Shown piece after piece: positions 33,442 to 43,765 of a stretch of DNA of 64,000 nucleotides. The notes under the pieces are model-generated. The model searched no databases. It was not told the DNA's origin and saw only the letters and a program-made list of their open reading frames with translations. The position numbers and the translations under genes were made by a program. Each line of letters opens with the position of its first letter. Within the stretch, counting starts at the first letter, position 1. This stretch comes from Bufo bufo (Eukaryota > Chordata > Amphibia > Anura > Bufonidae): the NCBI RefSeq assembly GCF_905171765.1, contig NC_053389.1:787130254-787194253 (forward strand), written 5' to 3'.

Positions 33442-35241
33442 ATGGCCCGCCGGACGTTCTCGGCCGAGGAGGCATACGCCCAGCTTGCCTCCGACTCCGA
33501 GAGTCCCAGTGAGGATGAGGATGACCCCACATTCCTGTTGTCATCCGCATCCTCCTCATCATCTAGCGATGATGATGAGCCCCCAAGGCGGCGGAGACGC
33601 CGCCAGGCGGAGCAAGGGGACCGCCATGTTAGGGACCCTGTGGCCCACACTAGTACGAGCAGCTCTGGGGCTCGTACTGGTTTCCCGGCCCACCAGTTAA
33701 ATCCACCGGAGCCCCCTGCCGGTGAACTTGTCTGGTGTAGCCCAGAGCGATACGAGCCCGTGATTCCTGATTTTGTAGGCCAATCAGGAATCCAGATTTC
33801 CACAGTGGGCTACACTGAATATGACTTTTTTTGTCATTTTTTCAGTGACCCACTGGTAAATCTGATGGTGGAGCAGACGAATCTGTACGCCCAACAGTTC
33901 GTCGCTCAACACCCGGGCTCCTTTTTGGCCAGGCCCGGTGGCTGGACGCCGGTCAGTGCAGCCGAAATGAGGATATTTTGGGGCCTCGTGCTGCATATGG
34001 GCCTGGTCAAAAAACCCAGTGTCAGGCTGTACTGGAGTGGGGACGTCCTATACCAGGCCCCACTTTACAGTACAGCCATGACACGCTCCCGGTTTGAGGC
34101 CATCCGGAAATGTCTGCATTATTCCGATAATGCAGCATGTCCCCCCCGAGGTGATCCTGCCCATGACCGTCTGTATAAGATACGGCCGGTCATCGATCAC
34201 TTTGGGGCCAAATTCATGGAGGCCTATGTACCTGGAAGGGAGGTCGCGGTTGATGAGTCTCTCATTGCGTTCAAGGGGAGACTCATTTTCCGCCAGTATG
34301 TGCCCTCCAAGCGGGCGAGGTATGGCGTGAAGCTATACAAAATTTGTGAGAGTACCTCAGGGTACACTTACAAATTTCGTGTGTACGAGGGGCGAGATTC
34401 CCGGATTCAACCCCCAGAATGTCCCCCCACTCTGGGTGTTACCGGGAAACTTGTGTGGGACCTTATGTACCCACTGCTGGATAAGGGTTACCACCTTTAC
34501 GTGGATAACTTTTATACCAGTATCCCCTTGTTCCAGTCCCTTGCCGCCAGATCCACGTTCGCTTGTGGGAACGTGCGGAAAAATCAACGCGGCCTCCCTG
34601 CCCACCCCCTCCAGGTACCTATCCCCAGGGGTGAGACCCGTGCCCTTACCACTGGAAACCTGTTGCTGGTCAGGTATAAGGACAAGAGGGATGTCCTTAT
34701 GCTGTCCACAATTCATGGTAACGGCATCACCCCTGTCCCTGTGCGAGGTACCGCGGCAACGGTCCTCAAGCCCGATTGTATCGTCGCCTACAATCGGTAT
34801 ATGGGAGGAGTTGATCTCTCGGATCAAGTCCTCAAGCCATATAATGCCATGCGCAAAACCCGGGCATGGTACAAAAAAGTTGCGGTCTACTTGGTGCAGG
34901 TTGCCATGTACAACTCTTTTGTACTATCCCGAAGCGCTGGCAGCACAGGGACATTCCTCCAGTTCTATGAGGCAGTCCTCAAGGCCCTGATCTTTTCAGA
35001 CCGGGAAAGAGCAGGCCGGAGTACCTCGGGAACTGTAGGTGCCCGGATCGTCCCTGGCCAACACTTTCCAGGTGTGGTCCCCCATACTGGAAAGAAGGGA
35101 CGAACCCAAAAAAAGTGCAGAGTGTGTCGCAGGAGGGGGATACGGAAGGACACGACTACTCAGTGCGACACGTGCCCCGATCATCCGGGCCTCTGCATTG
35201 ACGGTTGCTTCAGGGAGTATCACACTTCCATGGAGTACTAA
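33442..35241 (+). CDS. piggyBac transposase, intact (599 aa)
   Basis: Cut-and-paste transposase that excises and inserts DNA at TTAA without footprints. The N-terminus is acidic and Ser-rich (residues 15-47) followed by an Arg block (PPRRRRRRQ, 47-55), a likely nuclear signal. The DDE_Tnp_1_7-type core spans about 105-490. The catalytic aspartates are seen in VAVDESL (D271), LYVDNFYTS (D355) and GGVDLSDQ (D458, with D461). Their spacing is close to the 268/346/447 of the insect enzyme (594 aa, from memory). The C-terminal domain at 559-599 has the Cys-rich pattern C-x2-C ... C-x2-C ... C-x3-C ... H expected of the cross-brace zinc finger that reads the terminal repeats. The start is the first ATG and no stop or frameshift occurs. 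Nothing shows whether it is expressed. Confidence 0.95.
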   Translation: MARRTFSAEEAYAQLASDSESPSEDEDDPTFLLSSASSSSSSDDDEPPRRRRRRQAEQGDRHVRDPVAHTSTSSSGARTGFPAHQLNPPEPPAGELVWCSPERYEPVIPDFVGQSGIQISTVGYTEYDFFCHFFSDPLVNLMVEQTNLYAQQFVAQHPGSFLARPGGWTPVSAAEMRIFWGLVLHMGLVKKPSVRLYWSGDVLYQAPLYSTAMTRSRFEAIRKCLHYSDNAACPPRGDPAHDRLYKIRPVIDHFGAKFMEAYVPGREVAVDESLIAFKGRLIFRQYVPSKRARYGVKLYKICESTSGYTYKFRVYEGRDSRIQPPECPPTLGVTGKLVWDLMYPLLDKGYHLYVDNFYTSIPLFQSLAARSTFACGNVRKNQRGLPAHPLQVPIPRGETRALTTGNLLLVRYKDKRDVLMLSTIHGNGITPVPVRGTAATVLKPDCIVAYNRYMGGVDLSDQVLKPYNAMRKTRAWYKKVAVYLVQVAMYNSFVLSRSAGSTGTFLQFYEAVLKALIFSDRERAGRSTSGTVGARIVPGQHFPGVVPHTGKKGRTQKKCRVCRRRGIRKDTTTQCDTCPDHPGLCIDGCFREYHTSMEY

Positions 35242-35269
35242 ATTTATATCCCAATTTAGCACTGACATC

Positions 35270-35800
35270 GGATAAAAAAAAAATGGTTCTCAGACCTGAG
35301 ACACCCAAAAAAACTAAAATAATTTATTAAAAGTAGACATATTAGGTATCGCCGCGTCGGTAATAATCTCCTCTATAAAACTACCCCATGACCAACCCCC
35401 CCAGATTAACACGGTCAAGAAAAAAAAAAAAAAAAAGGTGCAAAAAAAGTTTTTTTTTGTCACCTTACATAATAAAAAGTTTAATAGCAAGCGATCAAAA
35501 AGTCATATAGCCCCCAAAATAGTGTCAATAAAACCGTCCGCTCCTCCCGCAAAAAATGAGCCCCCACATGAGATAATTGGATAAAAAAAATTTAAAAAAA
35601 ATGACCCTTAGACTTTAGAGATACCCAAAAAAAAGATTTGTATCAAAAAAGATAATATAGTCAAAAACCTAAATAATTGTAAAAAAAGTAGACTTATTAG
35701 GTATTGCCGCGTCCGTAAGAATCTCCTCTATAAAAATATCCCATGACCTAACCCCCCAGATTAACACGGTTAAAAAAAAAAAAAAAACGGTGCCAAAACC
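35270..35800. repeat. Direct duplication in the piggyBac 3' region
   Basis: Two diverged copies at 35330-35440 and 35680-35795 share GTAGAC(A/T)TATTAGGTAT, CGCCGCGTC, ATCTCCTCTATAAAA, CCCATGACC and CCCCCCAGATTAACACGGT, then an A-run and GGTGC. Period about 350 bp. Confidence 0.8.
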
Positions 35801-35814
35801 GCTATTTTTGGCAC

Positions 35815-36110
35815 TTTTCCATTTCAATCCGTTTTTTCCGGTAACAAAACAAGGGTTAACAACCAAACAAAACTTAATATTTATTACCCTGATACTGCAG
35901 TTTACAGAAACACCACATTTGTGGTCGTAAACTGCTGTATCAGTAAAAGGGAGGCCGCAAAAGGAAAGGACTGACATGGTTTCTGGAAGGCCGATTTTGA
36001 TGGCCTTTTTTATTGACACCATGTCCCTTTTGAAGCCCCCCTGATGCACTCTAGAGTAAAAACTCCCCAAAACTGACCCCATCTAAGAAACTACACCCCT
36101 CAAGGTATTC
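35815..36110 (-). repeat. Inverted, diverged copy of the 394-bp unit
   Basis: The minus strand repeats landmarks of the right-hand array in order: GTAGTTTCTTAGATGGGGTC, AGGGGGGCTTCAAAAGGGACATGG, TTTACGACCACA and AAACAAGACT-like/TTAACCCTTGTTTTGTTA. With the array it forms a long, imperfect hairpin. Confidence 0.75.
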
Positions 36111-36300
36111 AAAACTGATTATACAAACTTTATTAACCCTTTAGGTGTTCCTCAACAGTTAATGGCAAATGGAGATGAAATTTCAGAATTAAAATTTTTG
36201 GTAACCTTGCCTCACAAAAATGTAATATAGAGCAACCAAAAATCATATTTACCCTAAAAATAGTCCCCAAAAAAATGCCACCTTATCCCGTAGTTTCCAA

Positions 36301-38280
36301 AATGGGGTCACTTTTAGGGAGTTTCTACTCCAGGGGTGCATCAGAGGGGTTGAAACAGGACACGGTGTAAATAAACCGGTCCATAAAAATCAGCCCTCCA
36401 AAAACCAAACGGCGCACCTTTCACTCTACGCCCCGCTGTGTGGCCGTACATTAGTTTACGGCCACATATTGGGTGTTTCTGTAAACGGCAGAGTCAGGGC
36501 AATAAAGATACAGTCTTGTTTGGCTGTTAACCCTTGCTTTGTTAGTGGAAAAAATGGGTTAAAATGGAAAATAAGGCAAAAAAATGAAATTTTCAAATTT
36601 CATCCCCATTTGCCAATAACTCTTGTGCAACACCTAAAGGGTTAACGACGTATTTAAAATCAGTTTTGAATACCTTGAGGGGTGTAGTTTCTTAGATGGG
36701 GTCACTTTTAGGGAGTTTCTACTCTAGGGGTGCATCAGGGGGCTTCAAATGGGACATGGTGTAAATAAACCAGTCCATAAAAATCAGCCCTCCAAAAACC
36801 AAACGGCGCACCTTTCCCTCTACGCCCCGCTGTGTGGCCGTACAGTAGTTTACGGCCACATATTGGGTGTTTCTGTAAACGGCAGAGTCAGGGCAATAAA
36901 GATACAGTCTTGTTTGGCTGTTAACCCTTGCTTTGTTAGTGGAAAAAATGGGTTAAAATGGAAAATAAGGCAAAAAAATGAAATTTTCAAATTTCATCCC
37001 CATTTGCCAATAACTCTTGTGCAACACCTAAAGGGTTAACGACGTATGTAAAATCAGTTTTGAATACCTTGAGGGGTTTAGTTTCTTAGATGGGGTCACT
37101 TTTAGGGAGTTTCTACTCTAGGGGTGCATCAGGGGGGCTTCAAATGGGACATGGTGTAAATAAACCAGTCCATAAAAATCAGCCCTCCAAAAACCAAACG
37201 GCGCACCTTTCACTCTACGCCCCGCTGTGTGGCCGTACAGTAGTTTACGGCCACATATTTGGTGTTTCTGTAAACGGCAGAGTCAGGGCAATAAAGATAC
37301 AGTCTTGTTTGGCTGTTAACCCTTGCTTTGTTAGTGGAAAAAATGGGTTAAAATGGAAAATTAGACAAAAAAATGAAATTCTCAAATTTCATCCCCATTT
37401 GCCAATAACTCTTGTGCAACACCTAAAGGGTTAACGACGTATGTAAAATCAGTTTTGAATACCTTGAGGGGTGTAGTTTCTTAGATGGGGTCACTTTTAG
37501 GGAGTTTCTACTCTAGGGGTGCATCAGGGGGCTTCAAATGGGACATGGTGTAAATAAACCAGTCCATAAAAATCAGCCCTCCAAAAACCAAACGGCGCAC
37601 CTTTCCCTCTACGCCCCGCTGTGTGGCCGTACAGTAGTTTACGGCCACATATTGGGTGTTTCTGTAAACGGCAGAGTCAGGGCAATAAAGATACAGTCTT
37701 GTTTGGCTGTTAACCCTTGCTTTGTTAGTAGAAAAAATGGGTTAAAATGGAAAATTAGACAAAAAAATGAAATTCTCAAATTTCATCCCCATTTGCCAAT
37801 AACTCTTGTGCAACACCTAAAGGGTTAACGACGTATGTAAAATCAGTTTTGAATACCTTGAGGGGTGTAGTTTCTTAGATGGGGTCACTTTTAGGGAGTT
37901 TCTACTCTAGGGGTGCATCAGGGGGCTTCAAATGGGACATGGTGTAAATAAACCAGTCCATAAAAATCAGCCCTCCAAAAACCATACGGCACACCTTTCC
38001 CTCTACGCCCCGCTGTGTGGCCGTACAGTAGTTTACGGCCACATATTGGGTGTTTCTGTAAACGGCAGAGTCAGGGCAATAAAGATACAGTCTTGTTTGG
38101 CTGTTAACCCTTGCTTTGTTAGTGGAAAAAATGGGTTAAAATGGAAAATTAGACAAAAAAATGAAATTCTCAAATTTCATCCCCATTTGCCAATAACTCT
38201 TGTGCAACACCTAAAGGGTTAACGACGTATGTAAAATCAGTTTTGAATACCTTGAGGGGTGTAGTTTCTTAGATGGGGTC
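36301..38280 (+). repeat. Five tandem 394-bp units in the piggyBac right arm
   Basis: The landmark GGGGTCACTTTTAGGGAG recurs with its GTCA at 36307, 36701, 37095, 37490 and 37884, and a diverged sixth start at 38278, so the period is 394-395 bp. Units 2-5 differ at few sites. Unit 1 is more diverged. Each carries the dyad GTGGCCGTA...TACGGCCAC, a GGGTTAAC motif twice and a 96-codon open frame that is probably a by-product. The last unit decays into the right terminal region. Confidence 0.95.
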
Positions 38281-38780
38281 ATTTTTGGGTGGTTTCTATT
38301 ATGTAAGCCTCGCAAAGTGACTTCAGACCTGAACTGGTCCCTAAAAATTTAGTTTTTGTAAATTTCTGAAAAATTTCAAGATTTGCTTCTAAACTTCTAA
38401 GCCTTATAACATCCCCAAAAAATAAAATATCATTCCCAAAACAATTCTAACATGAAGTAGACATATGGGGAATGTAAAGTCATCAGAATTTTTGAGGGTA
38501 TTACTATGTATTACAGAAGTAGAGAAACTGAAACTTTGAAATTTGCTTAATTTTTCCAAATTTTTGTTAAATTAGGTATTTTTTGGGGCAAAAAAAAATA
38601 ATTTTTTGACTTCATTTTACCAGTGTCATGAAGTACAATATGTGACGAAAAAACAATCTCAGAACGGCCTGGATAAGTCAAAGTGTTTTAAAGTTATCAG
38701 CACTTAAAGGGACTCTGGTCAGATTTGCAAAAAATGGCCTGGTCCTAAGGTGTAAAAAGGCTGTGTTCTTAAGGGGTTAA

Positions 38781-39095
38781 AGGGGTGGTCCAAGATAATT
38801 AAAATGCAAGCAGCAGAAGGACTGGACAGTCAGCATAGGGAACAGACCAGTGACATCACGTTCATCAGTCACATGGCTGAGGCGCAGCTCAATCCCATTC
38901 AAGTGAAAGAGGCTGAGCTGCAATACCAAGCACAGCCACTATACAACAAATGGCGCTGTGCTTGGCGAGCTGAGAGCTCCGGTAAGTGCTGCAGCTTTCT
39001 CAAACACCTAATCAGCAGGAGTGCCGGGTGTAGGACCCCTGCCAACCTCATATTGATGATCTGTCCTGATCAATATGAAAATACAGAAAATCCCT
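38781..39095. mobile_element. TTAA-type MITE (AGGGGTGGTCC terminus), right flank of the piggyBac
   Basis: Begins AGGGGTGGTCCAAG directly after the TTAA shared with the piggyBac and ends GAAAATCCCTTTAT. Internal words (GTGACATCACGTTCATC, AATACCAAGCACAGCC, GTGCTTGGCGAGCTG) mark it as one of the palindromic family. Its first 65 bp are identical to 46379-46443. Confidence 0.75.
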
Positions 39096-39401
39096 TTATT
39101 ATGAAAATTCTTATTTTTTAATCACTATATTTTACAGTCCTGATCAAAAGTTTAAGACCACTTGAAAAATGGCAAAAAATCATATTTAGCATGGCTGGAT
39201 CTTAACAAGGTTCCAAGTAGAGCTTCGACATGCAACAAGAAGAAATGGGAGTGAGACAAAACATTTTTTGAGCATTCAATTTAATGAAAACAATGAATAA
39301 ACTGAAACAGGCTGTTTTTCAGCCAATCAAAAGTTTATGACCACACCTCCAAGAAAAAACGAAAGCCCCCCAAAACAGAAATCCGACTTCCAAACATGAA
39401 C

Positions 39402-41315
39402 TCAGTAATGAGTAGCCCCATCGTTATTGTTTATCACTTCAAAAATTAGTTTCTGCATGCTTGATGCAAGCGTTTCCATGAGGTGAGTGGGAACATTTCT
39501 CCAAGTGGTGAAGACGGCCGCACGAAGGCCATCTACTGTCTGGAACTGTTGTCCATTTTTGTAAACTTCCCTTGCCATCCATCCCCAAAGGTTCTCAATT
39601 AGATTTAGATCAGGGGAACACGCAGGATGGGCCAAAAGAGTGATGTTATTCTCCTGGAAGAAGTCCCTTGTCCTGCGGGCATTGTGTACTGTAGCCTTGT
39701 CCTGTTGAAAAACCCAGTCGTTACCACACAGACGAGGGCCCTCAGTCATGAGGAATGCTCTCTGCAACATCTGGACATAGCCAGCGGCCGTTTGACGCCC
39801 CTGCACTTCCTGAAGCTCAATTGTTCCACTGAAGGAAAAAGCGCCCCAGACCATTATGGCGCCCCCTCCACTGTGGCGCGTAGAAAACATCTCAGGTGGG
39901 ATCTGCTTGTCATGCCAGTAACGTTGGAAACCATCAGGACCATCAAGGTTACATTTTTTCTCATCAGAGAATAAAACTTTCTTCCACCTTTGAATGTCCC
40001 ATGTTTGGTGCTCTCTTGCAAAGTCCAAACGAGCAGTTCTGTGGCGTTCAAGGAGACGAGGTCTTTGAAGACGTTTTTTGTTTTTGAAGCCCTTCAGTCT
40101 CAGATGCCGTCTGATGGTTATGGGGCTGCAGTCAGCACCAGTAAGGGCCTTAATTTGGGTCGAGGATCGTCCAGTGTCTTGACGGACAGCCAATTGGATC
40201 CTCCGGCTCAGTGCTGATGACATTTTTTTGGGTCTTCCACTTGACTTTTTTGTTCCATAAGGCCTCATGCACACGACCGTTTTTTTTACGGTCCGCAAAA
40301 ACGGGGTCCGTTGGTCCGTGATCCGTGACCGTTTTTTCGTCCGTGGGTCTTCCTTGATTTTTGGAGGATCCACGGACATGAAATGAAAAAACTGTCATTT
40401 TGGTGTCCGCCTGGCCGTGCGGAGCCAAACGGATCCGTCCTGAATTACAATGCAAGTCAATGGGGACGGATCCGTTTGACGTTGACACAATATGGTGCAA
40501 TTGCAAACGGATCCGTCCCCCATTGACTTTCAATGTAAAGTCAGGAGTTAATATACCATCGGATCAGAGTTTTCTCCAATCCGATGGTATATTTTAACTT
40601 GAGTTAACTACAGGTGAGGGAGGGGGGGGGGGCGACCGCACTGGCCACCAATGTGTTAACTACAGGGGGGGGGGGGCCTGCCCCCTGCTGCCTGGCAGCA
40701 CCTGCCAGGCAGCAGGGGGCAGTCATGTACACAGTTCTCAGTATATTCTAACTTGAAGCGTCCCCATCACTATGGGAACGCCTCTGTGTTAGAATATACT
40801 GTCGGATTTGAGTTTTCACGAAGTGAAAACTCAGCTATGAAAAAGCTTTTACGCAGACGGATCTTCGGATCCGTCTGTATAAAAAGTAACCTACGGCCAC
40901 GGATCATGGACGCGGATGCCAATCTTGTGTGCATCCGTGTTCTTTCACGGACCCATTGACTTGAATGGGTCCGTGAACCGTTGTCCGTCAAAAACATAGG
41001 ACAGGTCATATTTTTTTGACGGACAGGAAACACGGATCACGGATGCGGCTGCAAAACGGTGCATTTTCCGATTTTTCCACGGACCCATTGAAAGTCAATG
41101 GGTCCGCGAAAAAAAATGGAAAACGGCACAACGGCCACGGATGCACACAACGGTCGTGTGCATGAGGCCTAACCCTCAGGATCATTTAAGAAATTCCAAA
41201 TGACTGTCTTACTGCGTCCCACCTCAGCAGCGATGGCGTGCTGTGAGAGACCCTGCTTGTGCAGTTCAACAACCCGACCATGTTCAAAAAGGGAGAGTTT
41301 TTTTGCCTTTGCCAT
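39402..41315 (-). pseudogene. Tc1 transposase frame interrupted only by a MITE
   Basis: Read on the minus strand the gene starts MAKAKKLSLFEHGRVV at 41315 and stops at 39402. The MITE at 40261-41169 falls after codon 48 (NFLNDPEG). Skipping it and one TAA copy leaves 1002 nt, exactly 334 codons with no stop or frameshift. The paired helix-turn-helix region lies in the first ~110 codons. The catalytic motifs are [20 protein letters not shown] and [11 protein letters not shown], with 34 residues between the second D and the E (DD34E). As it stands the insertion replaces the first 48 codons with MITE-encoded residues, so the gene is called disrupted. Confidence 0.9.
40261..41169. mobile_element. 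PIF/Harbinger-type MITE, 909 bp, inside Tc1 element C
   Basis: Ends GGCCTCATGCACACGACCGT and the mirror ACGGTCGTGTGCATGAGGCC are perfect 20-bp inverted repeats, flanked by TAA (40258-40260, 41170-41172). Long internal inverted blocks include CCATTGACTT...AAGTCAATGG, ACGGATCCGT and ATACCATCGGAT...ATCCGATGGTAT. No transposase. Confidence 0.92.
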
Positions 41316-42258
41316 CACAACGTGTGACTACCTGACAGAAGATGACAATGAATCCACATCTTTGCACAGATTTTGCCTTTTAAAGGCATGTGGTCCTAAA
41401 CTTTTGATCAGCTGAAAAACAGCGTGTTTCAGTTTATTCGTTGTTTTCATTAAATTGAATGCTCAAAAAATGTTTTGTCTCACTCCCATTTCTTCTTGTT
41501 GCATGTTGAAGCTCTACTTGGAACCTTGTTAAGATCCAACAATGTAAAATATGATTTTCTGCCATTTTTCAAGTGGTCTTAAACTTTTGATCAGGACTGT
41601 AATAGCAATATAAATATAAAAAAGAAAATGGCTGCACACCATTATACTTACAAACAATAGAGCTAAGAAATGGGGGTCATTCTAAATAAAAGTGGTACAA
41701 TACTGACTCTAAGTGAGTCAATGGAAGCTCTTAGCACACAGATTTGATCAAACATGTGTCGGGCCCATCTACCAGGCGTCAAGGTGGCTTCCGCAGATGG
41801 GTCCCTAACACTAAATATACTGCCTCTCTTTGGACTTACCTAAGCCTAGTTTGTTTGTATAAAGGTGTGCAGCCATTTAGTTTTCTGTAATTATGTTTGT
41901 TTCATGGATATGCACCTGTGATTTCTAAAGGTTCTAGTCTAAAATATTTGTAGAATAATTGAGGGTAGCGCCTCTTTAAGACTGAACACGCCCTTCTACC
42001 TGGGGTTTCTGAGCAGAGTAGTCTGTAGCTGGTTCCTGCACTGCCCTGAATATTGTAGGCTTAGGTAAGTCCAAGAGAGGCGGTATATTTAGTGTTTGAG
42101 ACCCATCTGCTGAAGCCACCTTGACGCCTGGTAGATGGGCCCGACACACGTTTGATCAAATATGTGCGCTAAGAGCTTCCATTGACTCACTTATAGTCGG
42201 TATTGTCCCACATTTATTTAGAATGACCCCCATTTCTTAGCTCTATTGTTTGTATGTA

Positions 42259-43462
42259 CAGGGTGGGCCATTTATATGGATACACCTTAATAAAATGGGA
42301 ATGGTTGGTGATATTAACTTCCTGTTTGTGGCACATTAGTATATGTGAGGGGGGAAACTTTTCAAGATGGGTGGTGACCATGGCGGCCATTTTGAAGTCG
42401 GCCATTTTGAATCCAACTTTTGTTTTTTCAAAAGGAAGAGGGTCATGTGACACATCAAACTTATTGGGAATTTCACAAGAAAAACAATGGTGTGCTTGGT
42501 TTTAACGTAACTTCATTCTTTCATGAGTTATTTACAAGTTTCTGACCACTTATAAAATGTGTTCAATGTGCTGCCCATTGTGTTGGATTGTCAATGCAAC
42601 CCTCTTCTCCCACTCTTCACACACTGATAGCAACACCGCAGGAGAAATGCTAGCACAGGCTTCCAGTATCCGTAGTTTCAGGTGCTGCACATCTCGTATC
42701 TTCACAGCATAGACAATTGCCTTCAGATGACCCCAAAGATAAAAGTCTAAGGGGGTCACTGGATATGCAAAATTGCTACATGATGATGTGTTTCCCTCTT
42801 TATGCACTGAAGCTGGCACGTTCCCTGAGTTTTTCCAGCAAGATGATGCACCCACCACCACATTATGGGTGTCAGGTCCAAGCATTCCTAGATGAACAGT
42901 TTCCTGGAAAGTGGATTGGTCGTCGTGGGCCAGTTGAATGGCCCCCAAGGTCTCCCGATCTGACCCCCTTAGACTTTTATCTTTGGGGTCATCTGAAGGC
43001 AATTGTCTATGCTGTGAAGATACGAGATGTGCAGCACCTGAAACTACGGATACTGGAAGCCTGTGCTAGCATTTCTCCTGCGGTGTTGCTATCAGTGTGT
43101 GAAGAGTGGGAGAAGAGGGTTGCATTGACAATCCAACACAATGGGCAGCACATTGAGCACATTTTATAAGTGGTCAGAAACTTGTAAATAACTCATGAAA
43201 GAATAAAGTTACGTTAAAACCAAGCACACCATTGTTTTTCTTGTGAAATTCCCAATAAGTTTGATGTGTCACATGACCCTCTTCCCTTTTAAAAAAAACA
43301 AAAGTTGGATTCAAAATGGCCGACTTCAAAATGGCCGCCATGGTCACCACTCATCTTGAAAAGTTTCCCCCTTCACATATACTAATGTGCCACAAACAGG
43401 AAGTTAATATCACCAACCATTCCCATTTTATTAAGGTGTATCCATATAAATGGCCCACCCTG
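42259..43462 (+). mobile_element. Fold-back mariner (DD41D type), 1204 bp
   Basis: Ends CAGGGTGGGCCATTTATATG and its mirror, flanked by TA (42257-42258, 43463-43464). The arms 42259-42758 and 42961-43462 are near-identical inverted copies of about 500 bp around a 202-bp unique centre. Ordinary mariners have short inverted repeats, so one end was replaced by a mirror copy of the other. TA targeting and the encoded remnant place it in IS630-Tc1-mariner. Confidence 0.9.
42790..43169 (+). pseudogene. C-terminal mariner transposase remnant (DD41D)
   Basis: Near 42832 the + strand reads FFQQDDAP, then after a 1-nt slip in a CCACC tract PHYGCQVQAFLDEQFPGKW, WPPRSPDLTPLDFYLWGHL and NGQHIEHIL to the stop at 43169. 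Counting across the slip gives 41 residues between the aspartate of QQD and that of PLD, which fits the DD41D (Visitor/rosa-like) branch. The N-terminal half and first aspartate are missing. The same C-terminal sequence is present inverted in the left arm (42550-42758). Confidence 0.75.
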
Positions 43463-43560
43463 TATAATGGTGTGCAGCCATTTTCTTTTTTATAATCATG
43501 TTTGCTTCAGGGATATGCACCTGTGATTCTGAAAGTTCTAGTCGACACAACCGTATGAAG

Positions 43561-43762
43561 GCTTGTTTTTTTGCAAGACAAGTTGCATTATTCTTTAGTT
43601 GTTACCTTGCCCTTCCCAGGGGGCACTGATACTGTCACAGGGGAGCATGTTTCCTCTGTCTGACTACTTGGATGCCTCATTACTGACTGAGGCATCTAAA
43701 CCATTAAATGACCAGGATCAGAGTTATCTACAATCCCGTCCATGGCAGCAGTGTGTCAGCTG
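43561..43762. other. Unclassified spacer
   Basis: Nothing recognised. Confidence 0.3.
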
Positions 43763-43765
43763 TAA

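Larger units (their letters stand above)
32398..38776 (+). mobile_element. Full-length piggyBac element with intact transposase
   Basis: Left end CCTCTTAAGGACATAG and right end, reversed, CCCCTTAAGAACACAG form a 16-bp imperfect inverted repeat (12-13 matches), bounded by TTAA at 32394-32397 and 38777-38780. Layout: dyad-rich left end (32398-33280), transposase (33442-35241), duplicated block (35330-35795), inverted repeat unit (~35815-36110), five tandem 394-bp units (36301-38272) and an A/T-rich right end. At 6.4 kb it is much longer than typical insect piggyBac (about 2.5 kb). The extra length is the right-hand array. Confidence 0.93.
39135..41599 (-). mobile_element. Tc1-like element C, interrupted by a MITE
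   Basis: Ends CAGTCCTGATCAAAAGTTTA and the mirror TAAACTTTTGATCAGGACTG, flanked by TA (39133-39134, 41600-41601). Inverted arms extend ~200 bp (GCTTCGACATGCAACAAGAAG and its mirror). Length 2465 bp, of which 912 bp is the inserted MITE plus one TAA, leaving a normal 1553-bp Tc1. Confidence 0.93.
41614..43560. repeat. Older inverted-repeat element split by a mariner
   Basis: The left arm (41628-41855) is the reverse complement of 42060-42258 joined to 43465-43492, with shared blocks GAAGCCACCTTGACGCC, AGAGCTTCCATTGACTCAC, GAATGACCCCCATTTCTTAG and GGTGTGCAGCCATTTT. In addition GTGTGCAGCCATTT...GATATGCACCTGTGATT is a direct repeat (41866-41945 and 43468-43545). Family unknown. No flanking duplication established. 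Confidence 0.75.

Noticed and set aside
34357..34827. Long minus-strand ORFs inside the piggyBac gene
   Set aside because: Shadow frames of the transposase. They lack any family motif.
36749..38222. Four 96-codon open frames repeated along the array as a possible small gene family
   Set aside because: They recur only because the 394-bp unit recurs. No homology, start context or domain. Openness reflects recent duplication.
36301..38280. CRISPR-like array
   Set aside because: Units are 394 bp with no short repeat/unique spacer pattern, in a eukaryotic transposon.
42550..43002. Second mariner transposase gene on the minus strand
   Set aside because: It is the inverted arm of the fold-back element mirroring the + strand remnant, not an independent gene.
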